Positions 45,866 to 56,814 are shown, counted from the stretch's first letter. The stretch is 64,000 nt of DNA from Oscillatoriaceae cyanobacterium M7585_C2015_266 (GCA_015295835.1 DVEG01000020.1:235709-299708); one strand, 5' to 3'. Numbers and translations: made by a program. The notes: generated from the sequence alone by a model not told the origin.

Positions 45866-48238
45866 ATGGCTAAAACAAAAAATAATCCAGCCAAAATGAA
45901 TAAACAAAACAAACAAAAAGAAGTTGCTATAAAAGAGCAAGAAGCAGAAGTAAAAGAACAACTAGACAAACTGGTAGATCTCTTGCTCACTGTCATGTTT
46001 GAAAATGAGGAAACTGAGACACAGCCACTCTCAACAGATAACGCTACAGAAACAAAACCAACAACAGAAGAAACTGCTGTAAACATCATTTATCAACCCT
46101 CCCGCCTGCTTCCTCCAGCTAAAGAAAAAGAAATAGAAAAATTATACGACAACAATTACCAGCAAAAGCAAGAAACTACCAATCTGTTATTTTTACCTGA
46201 AAAAAATACTCAACCAGTCGGAGCAGATGTTTCTGATTCAAACAATTTAAATAAGCCTGATAAAAACTTAGAAATGTTAGCACAGCAGAATGCTGATGAT
46301 TTAGTCAATCCCCTCGAACAGTTGCAAACTCTTCTACTCGGATCGCGACTAAATGAATTTGACGAATTTAAAGACATTCTACGGAGTATTGATCATAAAT
46401 TAGCCCACATAGAACGTCAGATTTATGATCCCCAAGAATTGAAAAATCTTCTCCTGCCCTGGATTGCTGAACTCCTAAGCATCAAAGTTTCTGAGTCGAA
46501 ACAAGAAGTCGTCAATGCCATATTTCCAATTATTGATGAATTAATTCGCACCAAAAGTCAGGAAGACAGAAAAGCAATGAGCGCTGTAATTGCTGATTTA
46601 TTACCTGATGCAATTTCTCAGCAAATAAGCGACTCTCCAGAACAACTTGCTAAAGCTTTAGCTCCCGAAATCGCCGCAGCAATTAAAGAACAAATTCGCA
46701 TCGAACAAGATGCGATCGCTACTGCCATTGCTCCAGCAATGGGGCAAGCCATCAAAGCACAAATAGAAATAGAACGCGACGCAATGGTAGACGCCCTCTA
46801 TCCTGTAATTGGCAATACAATTTCCAAATACATGGTAGAAACTGTTCGAGAAATTAATGAAAAAATTACCAAAGCATTTAGTTATGAAGGCATCTCCCGA
46901 AAAATTCGAGCTAAATTACAAGGAGTGTCAGAAGCTGAACTGATTCTAAAAGAATCAATTCCCTTTACTATACAAGCCATTTTCTTAATTCACAAAAGCT
47001 CTGGCTTAGTAATTGCCGAAGTGCAGCGCTCCGATAATCAACGACTCGAATCGGAAATGGTAGCCGGAATGCTGACAGCAATTCGCAGTTTTGTAAATGA
47101 TTGTATTACTCAAGCAGGAGAACTCAATGAAATTGAGTATGGGGATTCTAAAATTATTCTGGAAGTAGCAGGTTATTGCTACATAGCAACTGTAATCAAA
47201 GGAGAGCCTCCCAAAGAATTTATCGAAAAGATGCGGAGAACTTTAGGGGTTATCGTTCTCAAATATGGCAAACCTATAGAAAGGTATAACGGCGATCCGT
47301 CTGAAATTCCAGAATCGGTAACAGAATTATTACAAGCATTAATGCAATTTTCTTTAAAGAAAAAAGATAAAAAACCGCCCCTAGCATTATTGAGTCTCGT
47401 CATAGTATTTTCCAGCTTAATTATTATACCGTTTGCCCTTGAAATTCATCGCAAAAATATCGAACGGCGAATCGAAAGTGCAACAGCAAATGCCCTTGCT
47501 TCCGTTCCCGAATTAGCAGTTTATCGCCTAGGTGTCGATGTCGAAAAAGACAAGTTGAAACTAACTGGGAAATTGCCTAATCAGCAATTGCGTGCCAAAG
47601 CAGAAGCGATCGCCCTGAGAACAGTCCCCAATAATTTGCAAGTAGAAAACAAAATAGTCGCAGCCGAAGTGCCTCCCGATCCCGTCGCCGTCTCCGCTGA
47701 AATAAAAAGAGTCACAGCCGTATTTAATCAGATAGAAGGCGTTTCTATCTCCACTCGCTATCATAATAATAAAGTTACAATAGAAGGAACAATAATCGAT
47801 TCCGAGCAAGGGCGTACAATCACACAAGCTTTTCAGCAAATACCAGGAGTACAGTCTGTTGTCAATACACTAACAGTAAAACCCCTCGTAATCGATAGCC
47901 GTATTTATTTCGACATTGGCTCAGCAACCTTAAATCCAGCCTATCAACCTCTAATTGTTAAAATTCACGAGGTTTTAAATCGCTATCCCCAAAAATCCCT
48001 TAAAATAATAGGTCATGCCGATCTCCAGGGTAGCCCAGCTATTAATCAAAAACTGGCACTGGCGCGGGCTGAAGCAGTGCGAGAGGCTCTTCTCAAAAGA
48101 GGAGTTGCCCCCGGAAGGTTGCAAGTCGTCGGCAAGGCACAACCGCCTGCAGACGTGGGTAGCGAGCAACCTCAATTTTTAAGTCGCTGTGTAGTATTTG
48201 AACTGATGAGTCAATCTAAAAAAAAGATTAAAAAATGA
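45866..48238 (+). CDS. Transmembrane protein with longin/roadblock-like cytosolic domain and periplasmic BON-OmpA domains
   Basis: 790 residues. About 1-365 are charged and helical, including a repetitive stretch (AAIKEQIRIEQDAI; QAIKAQIEIERDAM). Residues about 365-475 (FLIHKSSGLVIAEVQRS, then EYGDSKIILEVAGYCYIATVIKG) look like a longin/roadblock-type fold, the kind that partners small GTPases. One membrane helix lies at about 504-524. Outside it come two BON-like domains (about 535-680) and an OmpA/MotB peptidoglycan-binding domain (about 680-785: RIYFDIGSATLNPAY, IIGHADLQGSPAINQKLALARAEAVREAL). So the protein could tie the cell wall to a cytosolic GTPase. Its stop overlaps the GTPase start, indicating coupling. 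Confidence 0.85.
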   Translation: MAKTKNNPAKMNKQNKQKEVAIKEQEAEVKEQLDKLVDLLLTVMFENEETETQPLSTDNATETKPTTEETAVNIIYQPSRLLPPAKEKEIEKLYDNNYQQKQETTNLLFLPEKNTQPVGADVSDSNNLNKPDKNLEMLAQQNADDLVNPLEQLQTLLLGSRLNEFDEFKDILRSIDHKLAHIERQIYDPQELKNLLLPWIAELLSIKVSESKQEVVNAIFPIIDELIRTKSQEDRKAMSAVIADLLPDAISQQISDSPEQLAKALAPEIAAAIKEQIRIEQDAIATAIAPAMGQAIKAQIEIERDAMVDALYPVIGNTISKYMVETVREINEKITKAFSYEGISRKIRAKLQGVSEAELILKESIPFTIQAIFLIHKSSGLVIAEVQRSDNQRLESEMVAGMLTAIRSFVNDCITQAGELNEIEYGDSKIILEVAGYCYIATVIKGEPPKEFIEKMRRTLGVIVLKYGKPIERYNGDPSEIPESVTELLQALMQFSLKKKDKKPPLALLSLVIVFSSLIIIPFALEIHRKNIERRIESATANALASVPELAVYRLGVDVEKDKLKLTGKLPNQQLRAKAEAIALRTVPNNLQVENKIVAAEVPPDPVAVSAEIKRVTAVFNQIEGVSISTRYHNNKVTIEGTIIDSEQGRTITQAFQQIPGVQSVVNTLTVKPLVIDSRIYFDIGSATLNPAYQPLIVKIHEVLNRYPQKSLKIIGHADLQGSPAINQKLALARAEAVREALLKRGVAPGRLQVVGKAQPPADVGSEQPQFLSRCVVFELMSQSKKKIKK

Positions 48239-48774
48239 TAGTTATGTCAACAATTTCTAAGAAAATGTGTTTGGTAGGGGATTTTGGTGTGGGCAAAACA
48301 AGTTTGATTCGTCGGTTCGTTGAGCGCCAGTTCAGCGACCAATATCTCTCAACTGTGGGGGTGAAAATTTCACGAAAAAATGTTCAATTAACCGGCGTAA
48401 AGCAGCGGGAAAAACTAGATGTCCAACTTTTAATATGGGACTTAGAAGGGCACACAAAATTTAAAGCGATCGCGCCCTCTTACTTAGCGGGAGCTTCAGG
48501 AGCCATAATCGTAGGCGATGTCACTCGTCAGGAAACTATCGACAACATCCCCGAACGGATGGAGCTGTTTTTATCCGTAAACCCCAAAGGCTCTCTCATT
48601 CTAGCATTAAACAAATGTGATCTCGTAGAAGAAGAAAAAGCTGCAAAACTCCTTAAATCTATGCAAGCAAGCCAACATGAGCGAGTTATTGCTTCTTACG
48701 CAACTTCTGCAAAAACAGGGGCTTATGTTGACGAAATGTTTCAATTCTTAGCTTATAAAATGGTAGAAAATTAA
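48235..48774 (+). CDS. Small Ras/Arf-like GTPase
   Basis: 179 residues (176 if ATG 48244 is used). Guanine-nucleotide motifs: G1 GDFGVGKTS, a switch I threonine region (YLSTVGVKIS), G3 WDLEGH, G4 NKCD, G5 TSAKTG. The residue after the G3 glycine is His instead of the Ras/Rab glutamine, a feature shared with Sar1 and EF-Tu. It is a free-standing GTPase of the bacterial Rab-like group, unlike multidomain Roco proteins, and has no lipidation motif. The 4-bp overlap with the OmpA-type gene, whose product has a longin/roadblock-like domain, suggests a GTPase-regulator pair comparable in principle to MglA/MglB. Confidence 0.9.
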   Translation: MIVMSTISKKMCLVGDFGVGKTSLIRRFVERQFSDQYLSTVGVKISRKNVQLTGVKQREKLDVQLLIWDLEGHTKFKAIAPSYLAGASGAIIVGDVTRQETIDNIPERMELFLSVNPKGSLILALNKCDLVEEEKAAKLLKSMQASQHERVIASYATSAKTGAYVDEMFQFLAYKMVEN

Positions 48775-48784
48775 ACTCGCTTTT

Positions 48785-48814
48785 GGCTAATAGCTGACAT
48801 ATCAGTTATTAGCC
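48785..48814 (+). other. 13-bp hairpin between GTPase and hybrid kinase genes
   Basis: GGCTAATAGCTGA (48785-48797) pairs with TCAGTTATTAGCC (48802-48814) with one G-U and a four-base loop. No T-run follows. Its position suggests control of the ratio between upstream and downstream genes. Confidence 0.6.
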
Positions 48815-48843
48815 AGTAATTAAAATTATTTAGGAGTTAGAAA

Positions 48844-51800
48844 ATGGGGAATAAAAATGGGATTAATGAAATGCTAACATATGGATATATGCAAGAAATC
48901 ACAGAGGGCAATGGCAACGAAAAAGTTATAAATAATAAAGAAAATACGCGCCAATTAGAAGAAGATTTTAAAATGCCAAAAATAAAACAGCAAGAAAATG
49001 AAATAGCAGAACTCAAAAAAAAAGAAAAAATCCAAGCATTTCAGAGAGAAATGACAAATATATTAGCAAAATCAGAATCCTTATTCTTAGAAAAAACAAT
49101 ACAAAAAATATTGCAAGTAATTGGCTCGCAACTAGAATGGGATTTTTGCGAGTTTTGGAGAGTTGATAAAAACGCAAACATTATTCAATGGCAAAGCAGT
49201 TGGATGACTGCAGATTTCAAACCAGTCAGGAGTACATTACATACAGCCACAGAGCTAAAACCTGGTAGGGGCTTAGTAGGGCAAGTATGGGAGCTTGGGA
49301 AATACTCGTGGCTGCAAGTGCAATCAGAGCAGTTTTTAACAGAAATAGGCATAAAAACTGCACTGGCATTTCCCATTGGCAATGGCGCAGAAATAAGCGG
49401 CGTAATAGCATGTTTTAGCCGTGAAAACAAACAACAAGATATAACCATAATCAAAATAATATCAGCAATTGGTTTTCAAATTGGGCATTTTTTACAAAAA
49501 AATCAAAATCTCCAAAAAGAAATCACCGAACGCCAAATCACAGAAGCAGCCTTAAGACAGAGCGAATACCGTTATCAAACCTTAGAGAAATTATCCTCCA
49601 TAGGAGTATTCCATACCGACGCTCAGGGAAATTGTATATATGTCAACCAACGCTGGTGTGAAATAACCGGAATTTCAATAAAATCAGCACTTACAAATAA
49701 ATGGACACAAGCCCTCCACCCCGAAGATCGCCAGAAAGTATTGCAAGCATGGAAAAATAACATCCAAGAAAATTTACCCTTTGAATGCGAAGCACGAATT
49801 CAGCATCCAAATAACCACACACTCTGGGTATCGATTCAAATAATCCCGCAGTCGTTAAGAAGAAAAGTTACTTATATCGGCACCTTCACTGATATTACTG
49901 AACGCAAACATTACGAACAAGCCCTCAGAGAAAGCCGAGAAAGATTTAAAAGCGCCTTTGAAAATTCCGCTCTTGGCATGGCTTTAGTAGGAATTGACGG
50001 GCACTGGCTACAAGTTAATCCTTCCCTATGTAAGATGCTGGGTTATTCCGAGTCAGAATTACTGAGTATGACTATTAGGGATATAACCCATCCAGAGGAT
50101 CTAAAAGTATCTATAGAATGCGCGCGCCAAATACTAGAAGGAGAAATTAATGCATACCAGATAGAAAAACGATACATCCATAAACTCGGTCATATTGTTT
50201 GGGTACTAATAAATGTTTCTATAGTAAGAGATCAAGAAAACAAGCCGCTTTACTTAGTGGCCCAAATTCAAGATATCAGCGATCGCATCAAAGCAGAGCA
50301 AGCTCGCCAAGAAAGAGAAAACCGCTTGCGAAAACAACAAGCCGAATTGATGGCCTTGGCCAAGTGTGAAGCATTGTATACAGGCGATTTAAACATCGCC
50401 TTCAAAGAAATCACCGAGAAAGCCGCACATACCCTCAATGTCGAGCGAGTAAGTATATGGTTATACAACGAAGAGTACACTAAAATCTGTGCAATTGATA
50501 TTTACCAACTGAGCGCCAGCCGACATTCCCAAGGAGTCGAAATAGCCGTTGCCGACTATCCCGCTTATTTCCAAGCTTTAAAAGTAGATGAAATTATTGT
50601 TGCATATAATGCTCGCACCAATGCCGCAACACGGGAATTTACAGATAGCTACCTTGTGCCCCTAGGAATTACCTCCATGATGGATGTACCGATACGCCTG
50701 AATGGTAAAACTGTTGGAGTAATCTGTCACGAACATGTCGGAGAAGCCCGTAATTGGACAATAGACGAACAGAATTTTGCCTACTACTTGGCTTATGTGG
50801 CTTCACTAGCTCTGGCAGCGCGCCAACGCTCTGAAGCAGAAAAGGCGCTTTTGGAAAGTGAAAACAAATATCGCTGCGTTGTTAATAATCTTAAAGAGGT
50901 AATTTTTCAGACAGATATAAAAGGCTGCTGGACTTTCCTCAATCCCGCCTGGACAAAAATTACCGGATTTACTGTAGAAGAAGCCCTAGGGCATAACTTT
51001 TTGGAGTTTGTTCACCCTGATGATGCCGAGGAATGTCAGGCATTTATGCGATCGCTATTAGCTAGAGAAACAGAAAGCATCCGTAAAGAAATTCGTTTCC
51101 TAAATGCTGACGGCAGCTACCGCTGGGTTGAAGTGCAGAAACAATTAAATCTCGCAGCCGATAGAACAATACTCGGTATTTTTGGCACTCTCAATGATAT
51201 TACCGAGCGCAAGTATATCCAACAAGCCCTAGAAAAAGAGCGTCAGCAGTTACGGCAAATAATTACCAATGCTCCAGTAGCGATCGCAATGTTCGATAAA
51301 GAAATGCGCTATATTGCCTACAGTAACCAGTGGGTAGAAGACTATCACTTACAAGGGCAATCTCTGATTGGGCGCCAGCTATACGAAGTTCACCCCAATA
51401 TACCAGAAAAATATAAAACCATTCATAAACGGGCACTAGCTGGTGAGATACTTTCCCAATCCGAAGACATTTGTGAATGTTCCGACGGCAGCCAACTCTG
51501 GATTCGTTGGGCTGTACAGCCCTGGTATATCTCAGAAGCGCAACAGACAAACACCATCGGCGGCATCATTATCGTCACCCAATTAATTAACGAATTAGTA
51601 GAAGCGCGAGAAGCCGCACTCGCAGCCTCGCGCATGAAATCCCAATTCCTCGCCAACATGAGCCACGAAATCCGCACCCCCATGAATGCGGTACTAGGCT
51701 TGACTGAATTATTATTACAAACCCCCCTCAATTCCGAACAGCAAGACTTTTTATATACTCTCCGCGCTAGTAGTCAACACCTACTGCTGCTGATTAATGA

Positions 51801-53688
51801 CATTCTCGACATCTCCAAATTGGAAGCTGGCAAATTACGCCTAGAAAAACTTAACTTTGACCTAAATTTGTGCATAGAGGAAGTCATAGATTTGCTCGCC
51901 CCCTCTGCCAAACAAAAAGGTTTAGAATTATTCACAATTATCGCCAGTGATGTACCCAGGAAATTAATTGGCGACGCAGCGCGATTGCGCCAGATATTGA
52001 CCAATATAATCGGCAATGCAATTAAATTTACTAAGTCAGGAGAAATAGTGATTCGCGTCAATTTAGCAAATACTCCAGACTCTCTCACCCCCCTGTCGCC
52101 AGAATCAAAAACAGTAAAACTATATTTTACTGTCAGCGATACCGGGATTGGTATAGCACCGGAAGATAAAAGCAAATTGTTTAAACATTTTTCGCAAATA
52201 GACACTTCTACCACACGCAATTACGGAGGAACAGGATTAGGAATGGCAATTTGCAAGCAGTTAATTGAATTGATGGGCGGAGAAATAGGCGTCGAAAGTC
52301 AGTTAGGAAAAGGCTCGACATTCTGGTTTACAGTTAGTTTTGAGCAACAGTCTGCCGAATCTGAAGAAAACATACCCATTTCCCGTAAAGAAATTAGATT
52401 ACTGGTTATCGATAGCAACGCTATAAATCGGCAAGTTATCCTTTCATTTGCCCGCTCTTGGGGAATGCATATCGATGAAGTGGCAGAAGCAAGAAGCGCT
52501 ATAGAATTATTGCAGCAAGCAGCACAGCAGGGGAATCCTTATGATGTGGCTATTGTCAGTGCAGATGTGGTGGAAATAAATTGGGAATGGATGCAGCATT
52601 GCACCAAACATCTACAGATTAAGACTAAATGGATATTAATTGCTTCTAGCAAAAAATGGCGCGCTCACAACAGTAATCTAAAAGATTGGGGATTTGCTGG
52701 ATATGTTTTCAAGCCTGTGAAGGCTTCGCGACTGCTAGATTGTCTAATCAAAGTTCTCAAACAGGAGGCAGGGCAAACCTCTAGTTGTGAGCAGGGCGCA
52801 ACCCCAAGGGAAAAAATATTACCACTCGCTCCCTCCTTGAAAATTCTTTTAGTAGAAGATACCCCAGTTAATCAAAAAGTCGCTTTGAATCAATTAAAAA
52901 TTTTGGGGCTGACTGCCGATTGCGTCAGTAACGGTGCAGAAGCCCTAGAGCGACTGGCTGAAACTGATTATGACATTGTTTTAATGGACTGTTTAATGCC
53001 TGTCCTCGATGGTTACAAAACTACACAAGCCATTCGCAGCCGAGAAGCAGGAAAACGCCATACGATTATTATTGCAATGACGGCGAATGCTATCAAGGGA
53101 GAGCGAGAAAAATGTTTGGCTGCTGGTATGGATGATTATATTAGTAAGCCGATAGAATTAGAAAATTTGGCTAATATTTTGAGACGCTGGTCATCAAAAA
53201 ACACGCCTCGCTATCACGATGAGAATAATACAAATTACGGCCAAAATGTTGTGCTAGAAACTCCTCAAGAGGTAAATATGAATAATCAACAAGTTATAGT
53301 GGAAGACTACCAAACGCAATCACAATCGCTCTTGTTGGAAGAATCACTAATGGATTTAGCGCGTTTGGATGAATTGACTAGAGGAGATACAGGATTTCAA
53401 CTGGAATTGCTACAGACTTTTATGGAAGACGCGCCTAGTTATCTGGAAGGGATTAAACAGGCGATCGCTAGTGGCGATTTTAAAACTCTTGCCCGTCGCG
53501 CCCACCAGCTTAAAGGCGCCGCTGCCATGGTAGCAATCCTTAATATACCCGAACTAGCTGCCCAAATCGAATTACAGGCTCAAGGTGAGCGCCTAGAAGG
53601 AGTAAGCGAGCTTACCGCTCGGATAGAGGTTATTCTAGATAAAGTTAGAGCTTTTACCGCCAATTGGGCAGCAGCTAGTGCATCTTAG
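48844..53688 (+). CDS. Hybrid histidine kinase with GAF/PAS sensors, two receivers and HPt
   Basis: 1614 residues, cytosolic. Rough order: coiled coil (30-75), GAF (75-220), PAS (240-360), PAS (365-485), GAF (500-660), PAS (675-795), PAS (800-920), HisKA with phosphoacceptor H941 (NMSHEIRTPMN), HATPase (985-1175; DTGIGI, GGTGLGMAI), receiver 1 (about 1185-1305), receiver 2 with D1382 (VLMDCLMPVLDG), and HPt with H1554 (RRAHQLKGAA). Receiver 1 is degenerate: its beta-3 segment reads VAIVSADV without the phosphorylatable Asp. A complete phosphorelay H941-D1382-H1554 could act within one chain and pass phosphate to the receiver of the next gene. Preceded by AGGAG. Confidence 0.93.
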   Translation: MGNKNGINEMLTYGYMQEITEGNGNEKVINNKENTRQLEEDFKMPKIKQQENEIAELKKKEKIQAFQREMTNILAKSESLFLEKTIQKILQVIGSQLEWDFCEFWRVDKNANIIQWQSSWMTADFKPVRSTLHTATELKPGRGLVGQVWELGKYSWLQVQSEQFLTEIGIKTALAFPIGNGAEISGVIACFSRENKQQDITIIKIISAIGFQIGHFLQKNQNLQKEITERQITEAALRQSEYRYQTLEKLSSIGVFHTDAQGNCIYVNQRWCEITGISIKSALTNKWTQALHPEDRQKVLQAWKNNIQENLPFECEARIQHPNNHTLWVSIQIIPQSLRRKVTYIGTFTDITERKHYEQALRESRERFKSAFENSALGMALVGIDGHWLQVNPSLCKMLGYSESELLSMTIRDITHPEDLKVSIECARQILEGEINAYQIEKRYIHKLGHIVWVLINVSIVRDQENKPLYLVAQIQDISDRIKAEQARQERENRLRKQQAELMALAKCEALYTGDLNIAFKEITEKAAHTLNVERVSIWLYNEEYTKICAIDIYQLSASRHSQGVEIAVADYPAYFQALKVDEIIVAYNARTNAATREFTDSYLVPLGITSMMDVPIRLNGKTVGVICHEHVGEARNWTIDEQNFAYYLAYVASLALAARQRSEAEKALLESENKYRCVVNNLKEVIFQTDIKGCWTFLNPAWTKITGFTVEEALGHNFLEFVHPDDAEECQAFMRSLLARETESIRKEIRFLNADGSYRWVEVQKQLNLAADRTILGIFGTLNDITERKYIQQALEKERQQLRQIITNAPVAIAMFDKEMRYIAYSNQWVEDYHLQGQSLIGRQLYEVHPNIPEKYKTIHKRALAGEILSQSEDICECSDGSQLWIRWAVQPWYISEAQQTNTIGGIIIVTQLINELVEAREAALAASRMKSQFLANMSHEIRTPMNAVLGLTELLLQTPLNSEQQDFLYTLRASSQHLLLLINDILDISKLEAGKLRLEKLNFDLNLCIEEVIDLLAPSAKQKGLELFTIIASDVPRKLIGDAARLRQILTNIIGNAIKFTKSGEIVIRVNLANTPDSLTPLSPESKTVKLYFTVSDTGIGIAPEDKSKLFKHFSQIDTSTTRNYGGTGLGMAICKQLIELMGGEIGVESQLGKGSTFWFTVSFEQQSAESEENIPISRKEIRLLVIDSNAINRQVILSFARSWGMHIDEVAEARSAIELLQQAAQQGNPYDVAIVSADVVEINWEWMQHCTKHLQIKTKWILIASSKKWRAHNSNLKDWGFAGYVFKPVKASRLLDCLIKVLKQEAGQTSSCEQGATPREKILPLAPSLKILLVEDTPVNQKVALNQLKILGLTADCVSNGAEALERLAETDYDIVLMDCLMPVLDGYKTTQAIRSREAGKRHTIIIAMTANAIKGEREKCLAAGMDDYISKPIELENLANILRRWSSKNTPRYHDENNTNYGQNVVLETPQEVNMNNQQVIVEDYQTQSQSLLLEESLMDLARLDELTRGDTGFQLELLQTFMEDAPSYLEGIKQAIASGDFKTLARRAHQLKGAAAMVAILNIPELAAQIELQAQGERLEGVSELTARIEVILDKVRAFTANWAAASAS

Positions 53689-53744
53689 CACACTAGCCGC
53701 CAACACCTGCCGCCTGCAAAATAATAATCTCCGAGTCGGCTATT

Positions 53745-55070
53745 ATGTCAAAAATTCTCGTAATCGAAGACGATTCTGCCACACGGCTATTCCTGAAAAA
53801 AGACCTGCAACGAGAAGGTTATGACGTGATTGCCGCCAAAGATGGAGCCGAAGGTCTACTTTTAGCTCAGCAACAGCGGCCAGCATTAATTATTTGCGAC
53901 TGGGTAATGCCAAAAATGGATGGGGTGGAAGTTTGTCAGCAAGTCAAAGCTGATCCCCAACTAGCGATCGCCTTTTTTATCTTACTCACCTCCCGTGAAT
54001 CCATCGCTCACCGAATTGAAGGATTAGATGCCGGCGCTGACGAATTTCTATCCAAACCCATCGATCCGAATGAACTACGAGCACGAGTACGTGCCGGATT
54101 GCGACAATATAATTTGGCCCAGCAATTAAGTAACGCCAATCAACAACTCAGTCAAACCTTACAAGAATTGCAGCAGGCGCAAGCGCGACTTATTCAAAGT
54201 GAAAAAATGTCCTCTCTGGGACAGTTGGTAGCAGGAATCGCCCATGAAATTAATAATCCCATCACATTTATCGACGGCAACCTCAATCACGCCAGAAATT
54301 ATATACAAGACTTACTAAGTTTGTTGCAACTTTATCAAAAACATTACCCAGACCACCATCCGGAAATAAAAAAGCAATTTGCAGCCCTCGATATCGAATT
54401 TCTTATTCACGATCTCAATAAGCTGCTCATATCAATGAAAAACGGCGCGCAGCGAATTCGTCAGATTGTTCTTTCTTTGCGGAATTTTTCCCGTCTCGAC
54501 GAAGCCGGATTTAAAAAAGTTAACCTGCACGAAGGATTAGATAATGCTTTACTAATTTTACAGCACCGCTTGCAACCAAGTAAAGAGCGCAGAGAAATTC
54601 AAGTAATTAAAGAATACGGCGAATTGCCAAAAGTAGAATGTTATCCAGGAGAATTAAATCAGGCGTTTTTAAATATTCTCGCTAATGCTATTGACGCCAT
54701 TGAAGAGAAAGAGTATGATATCCACAGTCGCCCATTCTCTCCCCCTACCATTCGCATTCGCACAGAAGTCAAAAATAGCACTAAGGCAATTATCCGTATT
54801 GCCGATAGCGGCAAAGGAATGACAGAAGAAATTCGCCAAAAACTATTTGACCCTTTTTTTACAACTAAATCATTTGGTAAAGGCACCGGCATGGGTTTAT
54901 GGATCAGTTATCAGACTATAGTAGAAAAGCACGGAGGAAACATGCACTGCATTTCAACACTGGGAGAAGGAACAGAGTTTATTATTGAAATTCCTATCTC
55001 TCGAAGTACTAGAGTTTTACAACAAGCACGCGCTAGTGCTAATTATGAACCTCCCTCTACTCAGTCTTAA
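53745..55070 (+). CDS. Receiver-histidine kinase
   Basis: 441 residues. The N-terminal receiver has D52 ([13 protein letters not shown]) and lysine in LSKPIDP. A coiled coil follows (about 125-150), then a HisKA-like domain with H167 ([12 protein letters not shown]) and a HATPase ([30 protein letters not shown]). The receiver in front of the kinase suggests control by phosphate from another kinase, most simply the HPt of the preceding protein. The order receiver-coiled coil-kinase is common in cyanobacteria. No membrane segment. It lies 56 bp after the hybrid kinase gene. Confidence 0.93.
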   Translation: MSKILVIEDDSATRLFLKKDLQREGYDVIAAKDGAEGLLLAQQQRPALIICDWVMPKMDGVEVCQQVKADPQLAIAFFILLTSRESIAHRIEGLDAGADEFLSKPIDPNELRARVRAGLRQYNLAQQLSNANQQLSQTLQELQQAQARLIQSEKMSSLGQLVAGIAHEINNPITFIDGNLNHARNYIQDLLSLLQLYQKHYPDHHPEIKKQFAALDIEFLIHDLNKLLISMKNGAQRIRQIVLSLRNFSRLDEAGFKKVNLHEGLDNALLILQHRLQPSKERREIQVIKEYGELPKVECYPGELNQAFLNILANAIDAIEEKEYDIHSRPFSPPTIRIRTEVKNSTKAIIRIADSGKGMTEEIRQKLFDPFFTTKSFGKGTGMGLWISYQTIVEKHGGNMHCISTLGEGTEFIIEIPISRSTRVLQQARASANYEPPSTQS

Positions 55071-55246
55071 CCCCTACATATGCTGCCAGGTCTATTGGCA
55101 GTCGTCTGTTTCTGGATACTTACCAAAAAAACCAACTTTTGTTGTAAATATATGCTATCTTTGAAAAGGCCGAATGAAAGATTCTGATTTGTAGGAATAT
55201 TTCAATCAGGCACAAATTAACTACTGATTTCAATAATACAATTATC

Positions 55247-56764
55247 ATGAAATCACTTCTCAAAAAAATTTTAGCACCCCGTCGCCAAGAATACTTGATA
55301 TTAGATAATAATTTAATTATTGTAGATGCATCGATTGGCGTGCAACGCTTTGCCGATTGCTCCAATGAAGTAAGAATAGGTCAAGATGCTCGTCACTGCT
55401 TTCCCGAACTATTCGGAACTGAAAATATCCTCAGAGCAATTCTAGGCGGCAAGCAGGAATATTTCGAGTTAAAAGGAATTTCTCGAAATTTAGAAAATAA
55501 TACTCCTCTTTATGTTGATATTTACATCACTAATAGCAATGAAGAAAATCAAAACACGCTAGTCGTGTTAATTGAAGATGTCACAGAATTAATGCTGATT
55601 AAACAAAGCTTAGTTCAGAGGGCAAATGAAGCAAATCTACTTTTGAGTGCTTTGGCTGTTTCTAAAGAATATATCGATAAAGTAGTGAATTCAATGGCTG
55701 ATGCATTGGTGGTAACAAACTATTCGGGAAGAATCAAAACTGTCAATCCATCAGCGCTAGAATTGTTTGGATATACACGAGAAGAAATGATTGGTCTTTC
55801 TCTTTCTGAAATTTTTGCAGATAGAGATGTTTTACAACTCCAACACGAAAACTTATCTGAGCAAGATGCAATCAAAGATATAGAGGTAAAATGTAAGAAA
55901 AAAAATGGAGAAGAAGTTTCTATAGCTTTTTCATGTTCTAGCATTCAAACTGAAAAAAATCAAGAACGAGATTTTGTCTATATTGGTCGCGATATCACAG
56001 AACGCAAGCGAGCTGAGGAAGAAACTCGCAAGGCAATAGAAAAAGAAAAAGAACTCGCAGCCCTCAAAAGTCGCTTTGTTGCAATGACGTCTCACGAATT
56101 CCGTAATCCACTGATGACTATTATTAGTTCTGTTATCTTATTAGAAGAAGAATGGTCTAGTTATAAAGAAGTATTTAATAATGAAGATATACCATTGTAT
56201 TTACAAATGATTCAATCAGCCGCTCGCCAAATGTTGGACTTGTTAAATGACGTGCTGATAATCGAGAAAGCTGAAGCGAAAAAACTAGAATTTGAACCGA
56301 ATTCTTTAGATTTGGTAAAATTTTGTCAACAGCTAGTAAAAGAAATTGAATTGAGTACAGAAAAAAAATATTCGATAAATTTTATTTGTCCATGGAAAAG
56401 TTTTACAGTTAACATGGACAGAAAGCTATTACGGCAAATTTTAGCAAATTTGCTTTCTAATGCGATAAAATATTCACCTGATAATAAAACTATTCGGTTT
56501 CAAATTAGCTGTAAATCTGAAGAGGCAATTTTTGAAATTCAGGATCAAGGAATAGGCATTCCCCCTGAAGACCAAAAACGCCTGTTTGAGACTTTTTATC
56601 GTGGCAGTAATACCGGCGAAATTTCCGGAACGGGACTGGGGCTAGCCATTGTCAAAAAAGCTGTAGAATTACATGGGGGGAAAATTGCTATAACCAGTGA
56701 AGTTGGCGTAGGCACGACAGTGCGAGTGGTAATTCCAATTTGTAGGCAAGCGCCGAAACAATAA
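55247..56764 (+). CDS. PAS histidine kinase with a sensor shared with the next protein
   Basis: 505 residues. Residues 1-110 form a PAS-like domain (KILAPRRQEYLILDNNLII, then GVQRFAD, CFPELFGTENILRAIL and LVVLIEDVTE) closely similar to the start of the following cyclase. A second PAS (about 145-265; MADALVVTNYSGRIKTVNPSALELFGY) leads to HisKA with H283 (MTSHEFRNPLM) and a HATPase (NLLSNAIKYSP; DQGIGIP; GTGLGLAIV). Cytosolic. The paralogous start and adjacency to the cyclase suggest both sense the same signal. Confidence 0.93.
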   Translation: MKSLLKKILAPRRQEYLILDNNLIIVDASIGVQRFADCSNEVRIGQDARHCFPELFGTENILRAILGGKQEYFELKGISRNLENNTPLYVDIYITNSNEENQNTLVVLIEDVTELMLIKQSLVQRANEANLLLSALAVSKEYIDKVVNSMADALVVTNYSGRIKTVNPSALELFGYTREEMIGLSLSEIFADRDVLQLQHENLSEQDAIKDIEVKCKKKNGEEVSIAFSCSSIQTEKNQERDFVYIGRDITERKRAEEETRKAIEKEKELAALKSRFVAMTSHEFRNPLMTIISSVILLEEEWSSYKEVFNNEDIPLYLQMIQSAARQMLDLLNDVLIIEKAEAKKLEFEPNSLDLVKFCQQLVKEIELSTEKKYSINFICPWKSFTVNMDRKLLRQILANLLSNAIKYSPDNKTIRFQISCKSEEAIFEIQDQGIGIPPEDQKRLFETFYRGSNTGEISGTGLGLAIVKKAVELHGGKIAITSEVGVGTTVRVVIPICRQAPKQ

Positions 56765-56814
56765 AACAATATGCTATAACTCAAAAGAAGAGATATAGCC
56801 ATCGGGGAACCCAC

